A stretch of DNA of 64,000 bases from Halisarca cf. caerulea (GCA_963170055.1 CAUJGJ010000332.1:2323501-2387500), one strand, 5' to 3'. Numbered from the stretch's first letter, positions 10,441-24,230 are shown. The notes: generated from the sequence alone by a model not told the origin. A program made the numbers and translations.

Positions 10441-11818
10441 TAGTTATATGTATGAGCAAAAGCATGTTTTTCAGCCATCCAGACGGCCTAAATTTGGGAT
10501 AAATGAATGTGCAGTGACAAGATACCTGATTATAACGTCTTCCCCAAGCAATTTTCAGAAATTTCAATATCTTATGATCAGATGAAGATACAAAATAAGA
10601 TAATCAGAGGGCATTTTCACAGGTGTGACATGTTAACATGTGAGATGTTCTCAAAATGGCTACAGTAAAGTCAGCGAAAATCACACACCTCATTTTTCTT
10701 TGAATAAGGTTGCATATCACCAAAAGTATAGAAAAAATGCCAGGAATTTGATGCTTTATAATCTGTAAAACATTGCTGTGTCTGCTGCACAAAGCTGAAG
10801 ATATGACCGATGTTTGGACCAATAAAAAAAGTTTCAGTGGAAATCCCGGTCGTGTGAACAGCTTTGAACAACCAAATTTAGTCAAAAACCTTCTAGTGTG
10901 AATATCTAAATTTTCACCATAGAAGATCCTACCATTCCCTTTCGTTCCTAAGATGTCCATCGAAATGTTGTTTTTGGCACAAAACAGAACCACAAACCTG
11001 TGGACATGTTGGGACTGGGATATGCTATCAAAATCTTCCACGATGAAAACTTAGTTTTACCTCATTTGACCTACTTCCCAAAATATGTCTTGTCTACATC
11101 GCCGTTTAGATGACCAGGTTTTCGAAAGAATCTCAGTCAGTTGAAGAAGTCTCTCACCTTTTGTCACAAGGCTGTCTTACGATATGATGACATCACCCAC
11201 CAAAGGTAACGATCAGTGAAATCGATACTTCTTCCAACACAAACGAATAATCTTACAACATGTCTTGAAAACACTCTATGCGTAGGCCAATACAATGTCT
11301 GATACAATTCTCTTCTGTTTGAGAGCAAGAAAGCCTATCATTTAGGCGACTTCATTAACTTGCTTGTGACTAACACATGTATATCAGTAAAATGTGTTAT
11401 TATTCAATCAAATTCGATCCTTAATTTGCAAACCATACAACACCCCACTATTTCCTGAAAGGGACATGTTATACCTACGTTCCTTTCAGGCTAAGCGTTT
11501 TTTTTTTCTTCGACCTTGGCTAAACAGCCATTTCTGTGATGTTTCATGTATATGTAGGCACAACATCACAAAAGTCGCCTTCTCTTCCCATTCTGTTACA
11601 AGAAATTTCAAATGTCATCTTTAAGATACTGCAACCCACAATCTGAACAAGCAACAGCTAGTTATGAACACCCAGTGGATACTTTAATAGTGAAAATGTC
11701 CTGTGTACATGCATGAGTATAAACAGTTGGGCTATTGCATGCCCTGAAAATTATACTCTAAACTTTTGCATGTAATAAATCTTCCGTTAAAATTTATATG
11801 ATAGAAATGGAACATACC
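10440..11818. other. No recognised gene
   Basis: The longest frame (10604-11041, minus, 145 codons) may be the upstream continuation of the SWIM-YqaJ remnant but shows no motif I recognise. 'AATATCTAAATTTTCACC' near 10900 recurs at about 14030, so old repeats are present. Confidence 0.4.
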
Positions 11819-11822
11819 TTAA

Positions 11823-12450
11823 GGTTACAAATGTTAGCGGGTACTAATTTTAGTGTTTTTCGGTGGCCAATATTTAACGGGTATTTATTTTAGCGATTTA
11901 CTAGCATTTTGTACCAAATCTGTAGTTAGTGATTTTGTAAATGTTATTATTACCATTACTGGAGATCCAATCCTTTTCTAATTCTTCCCGATATCACTAT
12001 TTCTAACCATTATATACATTACTATTCTGTTGCAATAGAAAGCTGCACAAACAAAACACTGAGATCCCAGAACTTAAGCTTGTAGATACAGCTAGAAGAA
12101 TCAATCGTGTCGGCGTACAGCTTGAAGAAACCGTTAGCACCTTTGGGTAAATTTGAATCGAAAATGATCAAAACGAATATATGTTACAGTACAATTATTC
12201 TTTTAAACTTTAGATGTATTTGGTTCACTGGTTGCTGTTTATTATACTGACTTTGCGTAGATCAAGTTTATTTTTTCTGTTCGCAGCCACCATTTTCTCC
12301 CGTGCAGTGCACAGTACATCCGTACTTGAACAATACAAAATTAGCGGATACATTTATTGGCGGGTACAATTGTTAGCGGGCACTTAGGTTAGCGAATTTG
12401 AGGCTCCTCGCTAAATTTGCTAAAGTTAGTACCCGCTAACATTTGTAGCC
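11823..12450. mobile_element. 628-bp MITE flanked by TTAA
   Basis: The ends GGTTACAAATGTTAGCGGG and (inverted) GGCTACAAATGTTAGCGGG abut TTAA at 11819-11822 and 12451-12454. TTAA duplication points to piggyBac- or Kolobok-type transposition. The subterminal regions are rich in TTAGCGA/TTAGCGGG copies. Partial relatives lie at 22689-22835 (left part) and 28395-28819 (right part, again ending CCTTAA). Confidence 0.85.
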
Positions 12451-12459
12451 TTAAGGTAC

Positions 12460-13500
12460 ATACATGCATCAATAATATTACGTTATCTATTATTATACAA
12501 TAGAATCTATAGGGCATGTTCATATTTATAAGTTTCTTTATAACAATTTTATACTCCATTATGTACATTTATTCATGTACACATTAATAGGAAGTTGAAA
12601 TAGAACGTCATCGGCAGTTGCAGGTTTTAATCTCTCAGGTAAGTTTTATGCTATTTTCTGTAACAGTAATATTTATAGTTAACATTTTGGGTATGTTATA
12701 TAATTACCATGGACACTATATAATCTGTAATATGGACTGGAAACTTAGTAGATTTCACATGACCATAACACTTATAAGTCTGCATGGTGAAAATGGCATG
12801 CAAAATGGAAGTAGAATATGCATGAACAAAGACAGCTAGTGATTTTAGCTGCTCTGACTCCTGGGATTCACATTAAGGAGCTTAATTAAGTTTTCAAATG
12901 ATTCTGACCAAATCACGCAAAGTATACGCTCTATAGGGTTTTGCCAACGAAATCTTGGAACCGTCTACTAGGCTATATAGGATTTTGCAAGCCTAATAAT
13001 GTCATATACCGCAAAACAATATATATAGTTTCCTGTAGCTGAGGGAAATAATACCATGCAGTGCACACAGTGTTATATTAGCTACAATTTGAAGGGACAA
13101 AGATACAGTGACCATTGTGGGACATTGTTTGGGGTATATATATATATAAATTCTTACTATAACTTTAATAATAGATATGTATACTCTGAAGGATTTGAGA
13201 CTTCTATAGATATAACATGGACAATATGAACAGGGTTTCAGCATGCAGTTGTGCCCAAAATGTGAAATCTGAACTATATATATTTTGGTTGATTTTGCAT
13301 GCATGGCTCTGTTTTCTTTGCTTCAATCTGTGACGCTTAGTATTATTAATGCAAAGTTGTTAACTTTATTTTGGATGATAAAAAGTTGCAAACACAAAGC
13401 CTTCTTTGAAAATGGTCAAGTATCATACATGGTCACAGAGAAAGTGATGTCATGTAATAATAATTTATACACAAAGTACACATTATCATATAAAGCAACG
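12460..13500. other. No recognised gene
   Basis: AT-rich, no convincing ORF, no clear terminal repeats. Short TA runs near 13138 and 13278. Confidence 0.4.
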
Positions 13501-15130
13501 CATGTGGGACATGTCCGCGCTAATTCGGAGGTGTGAAAATTTCGGTCTTTTTCACAACCTTTGTTCTGAACTTGTAGAAGCTTCAGAGCGTCAAACGATG
13601 GCTTAAAATGTAGGTAGAGGCAAAAACGTTTCGAGAATTACCATTTTAAAAGATCTGGTTAATTCGCGAAGAAGCTTGTGTGGTTTTCCTATAACCCCTA
13701 CTAAAAAGCGAAACGCTTTGGGCGCAAGATGGTGCGCAGGTATGTTATGGCAGATTTTATGGCAACGTCAAAATGGCCGCCGCTACGATGATCTTAATTG
13801 CACACCTATTTTCTTCGTAGACACTCTGTAAAAAGCACACAAAACGTCTTATATAATCTTTCCAACATTTCTACTTTGTAACAATACCTCTTTTCTTTGT
13901 GAATTCCATTCCGTAGTCCCAGAATTAGACGTTTGCCGCAACGACTGAAAACGGTTTCAGTTGAAAAGCCGGAGATCTAGATGGTGGCTTTTAAAACTTA
14001 AAGTAGGTTTAAAATAATCTTAGGATCAATATCTAAATTTTCACCGCGTATTCTTTCTAAATTCTATTCCTTGGCTGTTATGTGCAGCATTTTGTGGTTT
14101 TCAAGCCAGGCCAAGACAAGAAATAGCGAGACATAACTTGAACGGAACAAGCAATCAAAAGTATACGCGGTGAAAATTTAGCTTTACCTTTGAGAAATCA
14201 TCCCTTAAATTTTTGGAGTTATAGACCGCCATCTAGATCTCCGGCTTTTACGAAGAAATTTGCACGGTGAAGAAGGCTTCTCTCAAACCCAAAGTCACAT
14301 GATGTCACGAGACGGAAGTTAACGGAAGTTTCAATGCAATTAAGGCAAGCCCTTTATTATCCTTCGGTTTATGAAATAAAAGCTCTCAGTCTTGGTCAAA
14401 CCTTATTAACTATACTCAGCACGCTTCGTTTTTTGTATATTCTCCTTCTTCGTCTTTGGAAGGTTGTTTGTGGCTTGTGTTGTAACCGAGCAACAAACGC
14501 CAAGAAAGTCAATTGAATGACTAGTATCCGCGATCTTTTTACACTATTCCACTAAACTATCAGCATGATACGTTCTTACATAGCCCCGTTGTTCTAAACA
14601 AAGGAATTAAAATGAGTTCAAAGATTGTGAACTTCTCTCATCATCAGATCCTACCCGGCGGCCCTTCCAAGATATAGCTAGTACTTAAATCGGCGTTCAT
14701 TCTTTGCAAACCTTCCAAAGAAAGCGCTAATATTCAAAACCAACACTTAGAACTATGAGAGCGAAACATGCTCTGTAAGTTGGGTAGGGTATAAAAGCTT
14801 TACTGGCTTGCCGCGTAGCTGATTCACGTTACAGGCACATGACTAACCCACGCAATTAAGTGATAATGAAATTCATACCGTGAAGCCCACAAAGCGCCCA
14901 TGTTTTGGCTCGATTCTGCCATAACATACCTGCGTGGAATGCTTCTAAGACTATTTAAACACATAAATCGCTATAACGAAACATTTGCTAACTTTTCCAT
15001 GCGGAGGCATTGACAATTCCACTCCAAAGCTGAGATCTGTAAAAACGACCCTCAAACAGCAACGTTTAAGCTGTTGTAACTTGCAACAGGAGTAAAGGTT
15101 TATTTGCCTCCACATGGAAAAGTTGTATAT
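13500..15130. repeat. Nested inverted repeats, probable old TIR elements
   Basis: Three inverted pairs lie inside one another. They are 13733-13757 with 14913-14938 (GCAGGTATGTTATGGCAGA), 13972-13996 with 14226-14252 (AAAGCCGGAGATCTAGATGG), and 14030-14050 with 14160-14180 (AAATTTTCACCGCGTAT). A further hairpin is formed by 14990-15012 and 15103-15124 (AACTTTTCCATGCGGAGGCA). The CpG-rich pieces such as 'AAAATGGCCGCCGCTACGATG' stand out from the AT-rich surroundings. No transposase is seen. Confidence 0.65.
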
Positions 15131-15249
15131 TACAAATGGCTCCAAGTTGACACCTATAAACTGTCTCCAGCTTGTTCCTTCACGTTGCGCTCAGCCGAAA
15201 ACCAGAATTTCGAAGGACATTCAGATAGGTCACAGGCCAGCATGTGACA

Positions 15250-15879
15250 GAGTTAAACGTGACGTACAAAAACGTCACTAAACGCGGATTCGGTATTCGT
15301 ATACGCCCAAATATCAGCCTGAATCATGAGATAAATGCATGACTAATAACTTAAAGGCGCCGCAAAATAACATTTTATCACTATGCAAACTGGGAAGCTC
15401 TATCATAACAAATCTGGACATGTCTCACATGCGAATGCAATACACTTATGTCTACATCTGGTTATACGTACAATGTCATAATAATGCTCCATATATATGT
15501 AGCTCAAGAACAGATATGATGAACTTCTCGCAAGCTCTCAGTCAACTGATGAAATACAATAAGAAAAATGTATGTGTTTCAACAGTCTTGTGTGTGCACA
15601 TAATATTAGTATAGCATTATTACATTTGTGTATACTACTGTATGAATATGATTTGCACAAGTATAGTTACTGTACAGTAGTTTTGGAACAACTTAGTTTT
15701 TTGCACTTTGAGATAAGTAGATAATATGTTGGTTATTACAATAATACTGTATTACTGTATATTTTAGTAATTGTGTGTATATAATATGTATATTAGCCTG
15801 TAAGCAAACCAAGGTTGCAGTAGTTTGTATGACTGCATGAGTCACAACAGCGTCATGCAGAAGCATCTTTCTTCTATGT
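15250..15879. other. No recognised feature 3' of IFT122
   Basis: AT-rich sequence downstream (in gene orientation) of the IFT122 stop. An AATAAT-rich stretch near 15735-15770 could serve for polyadenylation, but no AATAAA sits at a convincing distance from the stop on the minus strand. Confidence 0.3.
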
Positions 15880-15954
15880 TTAAACTTGATTGTGGCAAAA
15901 TGGACAGCCTTTCCTGAGGAGAACTTGAAGCTCATGATCATCGCTGTGGAACAT
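15880..15954 (-). CDS. IFT122 terminal exon (75 nt with stop)
   Basis: Encodes [20 protein letters not shown] then HNQV and TAA. MFHSEDYEL...CPYC is the usual IFT122 end; CPFC completes the second zinc site. Acceptor ATATGCACAG. Confidence 0.93.
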   Translation of the reverse strand: MFHSDDHELQVLLRKGCPFCHNQV

Positions 15955-16661
15955 CTGTGCATATTGAAACCGGATGGGAAAATTTGATACGCTACACATG
16001 CAACACTTGTATGCAAGTATTAATTTGGAGATTTACAAAAATTATTAGTTTAAATAATTATTGCAAATAACATGCATGCATGCAGTCCATGTAGGTACAC
16101 GCACTCAAACTCCTATATCTATTACAGACACCTTGGGACAGATCCCTGCATGTCTGTAAGTCATGCAGAAAAGTCCATATGTTGGAACAAAGTATAAGCG
16201 ATCCTGCCATTAAAATAGACACATGCAATTCTGTTTTGACCTGCCAACAAATAGCATGCAACTACCCCTAAATTTGCACATTAACAAACTATAGGATATC
16301 AAATTGGCATGGCAGGTAGAAATTTAACAGTAACTGTGCCTCTAGCTACATGTACTGTTCAGAAGTGCATGTTCTTGAATCCGCAGCTTACAAAAATGAG
16401 TGAGTCCATACCCAGTTTGATTTCAAGAGTTGTACTGGTGACATATTGAAACCATAGATACTCCAAACTAACATAGTTCACATGGGATCATGCACCAGGG
16501 TTCTGCTTAGGTAATCTTTCAAGGTGGTAATCAACTCAATCAAATCACATGCAGCTATACACATATTTGAAGACCTACTTCTAAGTGTACCTTCCAACCA
16601 AAAACATCAATGCGGCAGCCCCTATATTATTTTCATTACGAAATCCGGAAATGTAACACGC

Positions 16662-16751
<90 letters not shown>

Positions 16752-16796
16752 CATATATACACATAGCGCGTTACACTTCCGGATTTCGTAATTTCG

Positions 16797-16852
<56 letters not shown>

Positions 16853-19800
16853 AAATTATATGCAACAGGAAGTAGGCGAACAGAAATGGCTGCTTGAAGA
16901 AAAGAAGAGTTTAAACAAGCAACAGTTTATCTCTGCAACAATGGCATCAGGTTTACGGAGGGATTTTATCCTTCAGATTTGTATTTTTCACCTTCATTGC
17001 AATTTTGAAGAAAATTCACTGCATTTTGGCAGAGTTTCAGCCACGGTTTTATCTTTCAGGATAAAATCATGGCTGAAACTGCCAATCCGCTAATAATAAA
17101 TCCACCATAAAACTGGCATTCCCAATTGTGGCGGATTAGAGAGGTTTCACTGCATAGTACTTTATTTCAAATTCTCTGGTCCATTCTAAAGTTAGAGGTG
17201 CACGTGGTTTGCCATATGAATTTTGTTGGTTGGACCTGACCACCTCTGACCAGTATAGGCAGAGCCCTGGACCACTCAGCAAGACCTGTACACAATAAAA
17301 CTGCTATGGTACGTACTGTATCATATCAGTAATAGCTTTGTGCGAGTAGCTTCTACATTCATTGCAGGATTGGCACTGCATGTATATACTATAATAGCAT
17401 AAAAGAACTGCAGTGCTGATGCCTCAGCTCATTTAAGACAGTTTTGACAAATTTTGGTTTTCTAAGCAAGGTTCGCACATTGTTCACAACAAGCAATATA
17501 AAACTGGTGCACTTCATGTTATGACATCACAAAAAGGGTAGCTGATATGACAGCTGGAATCCTAAAAATAGGTTCCTTTTTGTGACTGATTGAGAATGAA
17601 TTTTGTAAAACCCTTAGGATAAGACACTAAAAGGTTCTCAATGGGTAAAAAGGAATATTGAATATATTATGCCAATAGATAATAAATTCTGACATATAAT
17701 CACAATCTTGTATTCTTTAGATGCTAGCATTCAATAATCCCAATACGCAGTAGTTTTTAGTATCTAGCTATCATGTTACTTTTTAGGTTTGACTATAAAT
17801 AAACATAACAGAATAAAACAATCTCACCTGGAAGCAGTTTTCACACATTGATATTGAAACATCTGGAAGAATATTACAGAAGTATTCCCAACCAACAACT
17901 GGCCCCCATTTCTTGATGAAAACCTGATTTCTGTGTAGGTGACGCAATGTACTCCTGTCCACTACAACAGGAGTGTAAGAACTTCCAGCCTACATACAGT
18001 ACACAAAAAGCTCATGCATAAAAGGAACACCTTTACATATATTATCCCCTATAACAGGGATTGTTGATATAAAACAGAATCCAGCACACAATTCTTCTTG
18101 AATACCCCAACTATATATATGCAATCAAGCACACTATGCCATTTAGTGGTTACTCCAGGTCGAAAACATAAGTCACTTGATACAATTTTGCATGCTGATC
18201 TTAGAAATATTATCAGGTTTTGCAAATATACTTAGTTTAGAGAATATTTCACAGTTAATTCTATTATATATCAGCACGTTAAAATGTGCCACATCACTTG
18301 ATTTTCTCAGTGTCTAGTACCTGAAGTCATCATGGAAAATAGTGGTGACATCTTAATTTTCACAATATACTGTACCTCATGCTTTTTATAGTATGGTCAA
18401 AGCACAACTACACCCTTTGCTGATACTGTACCTCATGTTAAGGATAGCAGAAATATCTGCAAACAAGTAAGTCACAAACCTGCCACCTCAACTTCGCTAA
18501 AGTACTGTACTATAGCTACATGAAAATTTACACACTAAAAGTTTGTAAACGAAGCCCAGTTGCAGATTAATACATGAATATTAATGGATCTCTTACTCGC
18601 CAATAATCACTTGCATGAAAGCATATTTCATATTGCTGGGAAAATACAGATCTTTGTGATTTGGCATGTTAACTGACAAAAGGGCATTAGTCAATCAACT
18701 ATTGGCAGTCACAATTATTAATATCATACAACTTAGAGATGGGTTACAACCTACCGTATATTCTCTAAAAATTCGGCACTCCGTAATTTTATCATGTATA
18801 GTTTTGTGTCAAAATATCTCTAAAATTTAACAAAATGGTCATTTTCTAAACTTTGTCGTGTACTCAAATATTTCATCATCCAACTTTTCAATCTAAGACA
18901 AACTGTAGAATTGAGTTTAAGTTTTGTAATTTGCTGTTTTTAATCTGCTGGTATAGGCCTATCATCGAGTACGGCTGAAAAAATGGCAGCTACATGATGA
19001 GCTGTCCCCTCAAAATTGCAAACGTGCACTACATTTAATCATATATAATAGCTGAACATCACAAAACCTGTACATACGCTTTTAATCGATCTTGTCAGTA
19101 TACAGCTTGAAGAAATCTAAGTATTCATCAATCAACTCCAAAGTTTTGTCAGCCATTTTCAAAGGTGGGAAACAACACTAAATTCTCTCATCAGATGAAA
19201 TTTTTGTGAAACTAGGTGTGGCTAATTTGTAGAGAATATATGGTATTATACAAATTAGTATAATATTAGCATAAGGCTTTAAATGGCTGCTATTCCCTGC
19301 TTTGACAATCATGAACGTCTCATCTTAATGTTGGCATGCTGAAGCCACTTGCTAGAAGAAATATATAAGTAGCAATGAGAATGGAGTAAAGATGAAAACA
19401 AAGTTTATGTAGAAAATGGAGAAGATAGTACATACAAAAACAGACAACATAAGATATTGTTAGATTTTGATAGTGACTACAATGAGACAGGCAGACTATC
19501 CAGAACACTAGCTGACAGCAGTTTGAGGGTGGTACAGTATATACAAGATGTACGTACTGGGTGGCCAGCAAGACTGCTTAGGTTACCTCAAAATCAAGTA
19601 ATCTTTCTGTGAAGTCGTCCACAGTGGTAGCCTGTTCATCCAAAGAGAGAGTTTGAGTGTCTACAGAGTACACAAGCAACAAAATACACAATGACAAACA
19701 AGCAATAGACTTGCAATTTCATCAATTTTTAACACATTCATGGACTCTTTACATAGACTGTACCTCCTGTTAACTCCCCGGCCTTCTGTTTGTGTGCTAT

Positions 19801-21619
19801 TGGTGGTTCAGAAAAAATCAATTTCTCTGCCTCAGCATCACTAAAGAAAAATGTATATTTTAGCATCATGCATCCTTCAGGTATGAAATTATGAAATATC
19901 TAAAATTACATATCAAACAATGCTATACAGCATTAACAACTTGAATCCTCGAATAAGTGATTAGAATGTTGACATCATTTGGGTTCAATATTTATAGTCA
20001 TGAACACAATCATGGAAAGTATAGTACGTAGTGAGTGCAGAAAAGCACTATAAAAGATGTGGAGGACAAACAAACACTGTGAGACATACCGTACAGATGC
20101 CAATTCTCGCAGGGCATATATTTTGCATATCCAAAAGTTGGTTGTAATTTGTAATTATATTTTCATGAATGGACCAGTCTCTACTATGATAGCTTAATAG
20201 ACTACCATATAATTTCTAAAAATGACACCCCTAGTGCACTGAAAATTTCATCTTGATATTAGAATTAAATAGAATTTACAAAAATTGTTTGCCCTGATGA
20301 AAATATAGAATTTTCAGACAAAATTAGAATATGACAAAATTGTAGAAAACTACTCTAGAATCCTACAATGCCAGTATCTAGTAATGGCAGATATGCCATT
20401 TTGAGCTTCATACATACTTCAACAAATATAGAATTCAGGAAAAAAGCTGAAACCTCAGAGATCAATGCAAATGCTGGCAACAGCCTCCTGGCATCTGCTG
20501 AAGGCCAGCTTCACTAAACCTTGCATGAATAGTACTATTCCTATGTTATATTTAATCTCTTTATGTACATGTTACATTGTACATTCTATTTTATATATTG
20601 ACACGTAGGTAGAAAGTGGTGTACATTTCCTTCTTTAAAGACAAAGAAAACATCACAATTGTTCATGTTGGTGAGACTTTGTGTCTATCAAGAATAAAAT
20701 ACACCCACTCTAACTTCCTTCCTATGTGCATCAATTGAAATTATGTCATATAAAAATCTCCACCTTTAGTGCAGTTAGTTTCAGACCTCAAAAATGTCTT
20801 CTGAATGTTTTGAGCTAATATTCAATACTTTAATTTCAAATGGAGACATTTGGATCTCTAATGGTGATTATAGCTAAATCAATGCTCACTTATCAGGACA
20901 AACACTATCCCAGTCAGGACTCAGCACAGAAATTTAAAAATCAGGAAGGTTGGATAGTCTGCCTTCTGTTCAATCTTCATCAAGGCCACAGAGAAGTTAT
21001 CTTCTTCAAATAAGGCATGTGATTATTCACACATCACGAATACAATAATAGTGTGCATTGTCGTATCATGTGCATTGTTGCATTGTGTGTATTGTTGAGT
21101 TGAGTAGTAACTGTGAACAATATGTTTCCAAGAATGCCATCGTGTACTATATGGTTGCAGGAGAAATTCTGAAAAATACAGTTCGATAATATTAACGATC
21201 AGTGCAAAACATCTTTGTAGACAATATTTCCAGTTACCGATTGCAAGTGAAGCGAGGTTGATTACTTCTGCCGTGCAGGGACCTGATCTGTCGTTTGGCC
21301 TGCATGGCTGTACAAATTGCCGATTTTGTCCCATTTATGTATTTTTTTCATGAAATGCTTGTTTGTGGAAGCGAGGTGTGTCAATGCTTGGGTTGGGATG
21401 TAGATAGAGAATGCCTTTCAGTGAAAGCAATTTGCACTACAGTTGACAATTCTTTGGGGTGGAAGATGGAGAGTTTGGTGTACATGTGAAAGCTTCCCCC
21501 CGGGCCCCCACTGGATTGAACCCTGGTGTGTGTGTTTGGGGGAGGAAGGCAGGGAGTGAGAGGACATGCATGCATGTGTGTATGCATCTTTGCGTGTGTG
21601 TGTGTTTGTACATGTCATG

Positions 21620-21674
<55 letters not shown>

Positions 21675-21750
21675 ACGCGCGCACACGTGCATGCATGCGC
21701 ATACGTGTGTGGTGTGTGTGTGTGTATGTGTTAGTACATGTCATGTGTGC

Positions 21751-21784
<34 letters not shown>

Positions 21785-21797
21785 GTGTGTGTGTGTG

Positions 21798-21850
<53 letters not shown>

Positions 21851-24198
21851 ACAAGTGCGTGAGTACGTGTGTGTATTATCTATAGGCTCAATGGCGAGGT
21901 TTTACACTTTGTGCACACCTAGTAATTCTACCTGGTACATGCATCACTACTGATCGAATTACATGATCCACTTCTTGACTGTGCAACATCATAGATACTC
22001 AACCCTACACCGAGTATCAATGGCAACATACAGCATGCCATGGCAAAAACATGGAGTGCTCAAGTCAATGCGTACTTCTTGCAGTGTTTGCCCTTGTGAT
22101 TCATTTTAACTGTCATTGCAAAATAGGGTTGAATAGGGAAGAGCAGTTGTTTGAATTGGAAAGGCAGCTCACTATCTGAGGGGGTTCTATCATCGCTATT
22201 ATTTACAGCGCTGTTCTTGCGCCGATGCGATATGCCGATATGTCTTAGTCTACCCTTTGTCCACCTACCATGAACTCTTGCATTTAAAGTGCCATAGATA
22301 GAGGCGTTGCACCTTAGCTGTCAAAAAAATTGTTCTTCTAGTCTCCCACCTACCCTAAACTCTTGCAATAAACAGAATTCTAAGGGCACCTAGTCTCCGA
22401 AATACTGCATACGCATTCTGTAAATGCATACGAAAACATGGTGTCTTTACTGCATGGATAAAATTTTTCTGGTGCTCTTCTCGGGCGGGGAGAATTGACT
22501 TCCGTCTATCTCACCATGAAACTCCCCATGAGGATCCACGAAAGTGTGCCGCTGTTTACGTCAATCACGCTTGAGCTGCGGGAGGAGTTTGCGAAAAGAC
22601 AAATTCATCTCTACTGAATTATAGATATAGATTGCATCGTAGGCCAACAAAATCCTACCAACTCAATGTGTGCGTCACCAGACTCTTGTGCAAACAGTAA
22701 AATACCTCAAGGGTACAATAGTTAGCAGGTAGTAATTTTAGCGTTTCTCGGTAATCAATATTTAACGAATATTAATTATAGCGATTTATTAGCATTTTTG
22801 TACCAAATCTGTTATAAGTGATTTTATAGAAATGCAGTTGTGTTACCTTTACCAATGCCCTAGCATTGGTAAAGGTAACACAACTAAAGAGCGCCACAAG
22901 AATATTATCCGTGCAGTAAAGACGCCATGTTTTCGTATGCGTTTATGGAATGCGTATGCGGTATTTCGGAGATTAGGTGCCCTTCAAATTATACTTATTA
23001 CAAGAGTTTAGGGTAGGTGGGAGACTTATACTTATTGCAAGAGTTTAGGGTAGGTGGGAGACTAGAAGGACGGCTAAGGCGTAATGCCTCTATCTATGGC
23101 ACTATCTATCTATAGCATTACCCAATCCTTTCCTAAATTGCCATTTCAAATCTATATATATACACACATACCTATACACACACACATATATACACACACA
23201 TACACACACACACACACATATATATATACATACACACACATATATACATACACACACATATGTACATATACGCACATATGTACATACATGCACATATGTG
23301 CATACACGCACATATGTGCATACACGCACATATGTGCATACACGTACATATATATGCATACACGCACATATGTGCGTGTAATATTACATATATATATTGG
23401 GGGGGTGCTGGTGGCTTAGTGGGCTACCGATGTGACTGCAGAGCTGAGTTATGGGATGGACTAAGGTCCAATCCAGTGATGGTGTTTCTGGCATTTTTTC
23501 TCTGCCCCCCCACCACTACCACCAAGAGAGAAGAGCGAAGAAGGCCCACTACAGCCACCAAAAGAACTGAACATTGCATGATTGAACATTTGTCACTTAT
23601 CATAACAATTAACAATGTAGTATGTTTGTTTGTTTGTTGTTTGTTGATTGTGTACTTCTGATTACTGGGCCCCCTGAAAAGTAGCCTATGAGCTAAGTGG
23701 GTGTCCCAGTCTAAATAGATTCATCTAATCCAATTCATCCAATATGTAATAGTTATTGTATGGCTAGCTGGGCATTGGCGTATTTATTGCCCGAGGGCGA
23801 GTGCAATAAAGAGCCAATGCCCAGCTAGCCATACAATAACTAGCTTGTTGTGAGCGCTTAATTTTAACGCATAACGAGTAGTGGCGTTGCCAACGAAAGT
23901 GATTCGTTCTTTCGTTTTAAAAACTTTTGACGTTGACTCCTAAATCGAATTTCCATAGCAGCGAAGTGTTTTTCTGGGCACTAGAATTGGTGATGTTATC
24001 GAAGGAAGCGAGTTTCATTCGTTCTTTTGTTTTGAACTTTTCAACGTTTGATTATCGTAAACAGGGCAAAAGTGAGTAGTAGCCCAGGGCTCTTCTAGGT
24101 TATTGCCCTGTTTGCGGTCAGTTCTAACCGCAAACAGGGCAACAACAAAAAATACTGCCCTGTCGGTCCCTTTGATCTAATGCCCAACCATACAACAA

Positions 24199-24230
<32 letters not shown>

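Noticed and set aside
21418..21885. Several 80-144-codon frames (HTHTHT, CVCVCV)
   Set aside because: Produced by the TG/CA microsatellite.
23160..23395. CRISPR-like array of palindromic units
   Set aside because: Units are irregular, without unique spacers, in animal DNA; it is a minisatellite.
23405..23480. Functional tRNA gene
   Set aside because: A and B box likeness only; the sequence does not fold into four arms, and a longer repeat body follows.
23084..23661. Frames of 85-133 codons through 23.1-23.6 kb
   Set aside because: Minisatellite translation continuing into a SINE-like repeat; no protein family.
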